NCBI GenBank assembly: GCA_017538775.1
Contig: JAFYIF010000042.1
Location: 1-7,836, forward strand
Reading direction: 5' to 3'
Source: Oscillospiraceae bacterium
Lineage (GTDB): Bacteria; Bacillota; Clostridia; Oscillospirales; Oscillospiraceae
Length of the DNA: 7,836 nucleotides
The notes beneath the pieces are model-generated. The model was not told the DNA's origin, searched no databases, and worked only from the letters and a program-made list of their open reading frames with translations. Position numbers and translations under genes: made by a program. Shown in pieces: positions 6,908 to 7,836 of this stretch. The stretch's first letter is position 1. Every line of letters starts with the position of its first letter.

Positions 6908-7836
6908 TCAACGCATCTCCATCACATAGTTTCGCGCCCGCGCATCGGCGCTGAGGATCTCGGACAGCGTGGGCGCATCGTCTATCTCTATGCTGTCCAG
7001 CGCGGCGGCAACACATTCCGCGATCGCGCCAAAGGGGAGCTTTTCCTGCAAAAACAGGCTGACCGCCGCCTCGTTCGCCGCGGAGAGGATGGCCGGGGCG
7101 GTGCCGCCGCGCCGGGCCGCGTCCATGGCCAGGGCCAGGCAGGGCAGGGCCCCCAGGTCCGGGGCCTCGAAGTGCAGGTCCGAAAGGGCGAAGAGATCCA
7201 GAGGCGCCGTGCCCGTGGGGCTGCGGTCCGGCCAGGTCATGGCAAGCTGGATGGGCAGGGCCATGTCCGGGATGCCCAGCTGGGCCACCACGCTGCCGTC
7301 CACATACTCCACCGCGGAGTGGACCACGCTCTGGGGGTGGATCAGCACGGTGATCTGGTCCGGGCTGACGGAGAACAGGCGCATAGCCTCGATGAACTCC
7401 AGGCCCTTGTTCATCATCGTGGCGCTGTCCACGCTGATCTTTGCGCCCATGCTCCAGTTGGGATGGGCCACGGCCTGGGCCGGGGTCTTGCGGTAGGTCT
7501 CCGCCAGCGTCATACCCCGGAAGGGGCCGCCGGAGGCGGTCAGCAAAATGCGGCGCAGCCGGGGGTGTCCCAGACGCCCGCCCAGGGACTGGAAGATCGC
7601 GGAGTGTTCCGAATCCACCGGGACGATCTCCGCCCGCTTCTCCCGGGTCCGGGCCATGACCATGTCGCCGGCGCAGACCAGGGTCTCCTTGTTGGCCAGG
7701 GCGATGCGCTTGCCGGCGTCGATGGCGGCCAGGGTAGGCTTGAGGCCCACGGAGCCGGATACCGCTGTGACCACACAGTCAGAGCTTTCCAGCGTGGCGG
7801 CCTCCATGAGGCCCTCCATGCCGCTGCCCACGCGGA
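6908..7836 (-). CDS. dxr: 1-deoxy-D-xylulose 5-phosphate reductoisomerase (DXR), 5' end outside the window
   Basis: This enzyme catalyses the NADPH- and metal-dependent rearrangement and reduction of DXP to 2-C-methyl-D-erythritol 4-phosphate, the first committed step of the cytosolic MEP isoprenoid pathway. About 309 codons are present. The frame stays open to the right edge, so the N-terminal Rossmann part with the NADPH GxTGxxG loop is missing, and the GTG at 7831 is not the true start. Visible family blocks are LANKETLV, then VDSEHSAIFQ (7618-7589) with the metal-binding Asp and Glu, TASGGPFRG, HPNWSMG with the following Lys, and SATMMNKGLE with the third metal-binding Glu (7399-7397). 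After these come HPQSVVHS, AQLGIPDM and the C-terminal helical domain. Adding the missing 80 to 90 residues gives the usual length of about 390. The TGA stop (6910-6908) lies 4 nt before the rseP start, which implies co-transcription. All catalytic blocks seen are intact and the assignment is secure. Confidence 0.97.
   Translation of the reverse strand, partial: RVGSGMEGLMEAATLESSDCVVTAVSGSVGLKPTLAAIDAGKRIALANKETLVCAGDMVMARTREKRAEIVPVDSEHSAIFQSLGGRLGHPRLRRILLTASGGPFRGMTLAETYRKTPAQAVAHPNWSMGAKISVDSATMMNKGLEFIEAMRLFSVSPDQITVLIHPQSVVHSAVEYVDGSVVAQLGIPDMALPIQLAMTWPDRSPTGTAPLDLFALSDLHFEAPDLGALPCLALAMDAARRGGTAPAILSAANEAAVSLFLQEKLPFGAIAECVAAALDSIEIDDAPTLSEILSADARARNYVMEMR
6916..6920 (-). promoter_or_regulatory. 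Possible ribosome binding site of rseP, inside the end of dxr
   Basis: GGAGA on the minus strand lies 12 nt before ATG 6903, in the last codons of dxr. The spacing is longer than ideal, so initiation may depend partly on ribosomes that have just finished dxr. No better candidate is seen nearby. Confidence 0.45.

Noticed and set aside
5221..6954. A 577-codon plus-strand open frame opposite rseP and ispG
   Set aside because: It spans the antisense of two intact, well-recognised genes and their spacer. Its translation is dominated by Ala, Gly, Gln, His, Arg and Val with no recognisable domain. Long antisense frames are expected in high-GC DNA, where stop codons are rare.
7829..7831. GTG as a start codon for the dxr frame
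   Set aside because: The frame continues upstream to the window edge, and the DXR N-terminal NADPH-binding domain must lie there. The codon is an internal Val.

Overview
This window is one strand-coherent block of core bacterial genes, all on the minus strand. In transcription order (right to left) they are dxr (5' end cut by the window edge), rseP, ispG, polC and a DUF554-family membrane protein (3' end cut by the left edge). The DNA is very GC-rich, roughly two-thirds G+C by eye. PolC, the replicative polymerase with a PHP domain, an inserted proofreading exonuclease and a C-terminal clamp motif, is found in Bacillota and close relatives. PolC, the MEP-pathway genes next to an S2P protease, and the high GC together suggest a high-GC member of the class Clostridia, plausibly an Oscillospiraceae/Ruminococcaceae gut bacterium. 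The taxon is inferred, not proven.

Layout: 7836-6908 holds the C-terminal four fifths or so of DXP reductoisomerase. RseP (6903-5845) starts 4 nt after it. IspG (5817-4750) follows after 27 nt with a strong GGAGGG ribosome binding site. PolC (4753-773) overlaps the ispG stop by 4 nt in an ATGA junction. The DUF554 protein (749 to the left edge) follows polC after 23 nt. No convincing terminator or promoter is visible between any of them, so the five genes look like one transcription unit whose promoter lies beyond the right edge. There is no stretch over 300 bases without a gene. I see no tRNA, rRNA, CRISPR, insertion sequence or other mobile DNA.

Functionally, dxr and ispG are the early and late MEP-pathway steps that make isoprenoid precursors, used for example for undecaprenyl phosphate. 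RseP is a membrane-embedded site-2 protease, often encoded beside cdsA/dxr. PolC copies the chromosome. The grouping matches a conserved envelope/isoprenoid/replication neighbourhood seen in many Clostridia. The DUF554 protein has no assigned role.

I did not find a previously undescribed system here. The most notable observation is that PolC appears to lack the second N-terminal subdomain (N-II) while keeping the first, which accounts for its length of 1326 residues against about 1440 in Bacillus. Lesser points are extra cysteines in the PolC zinc module and DUF554, rather than rimP-nusA, directly after polC.
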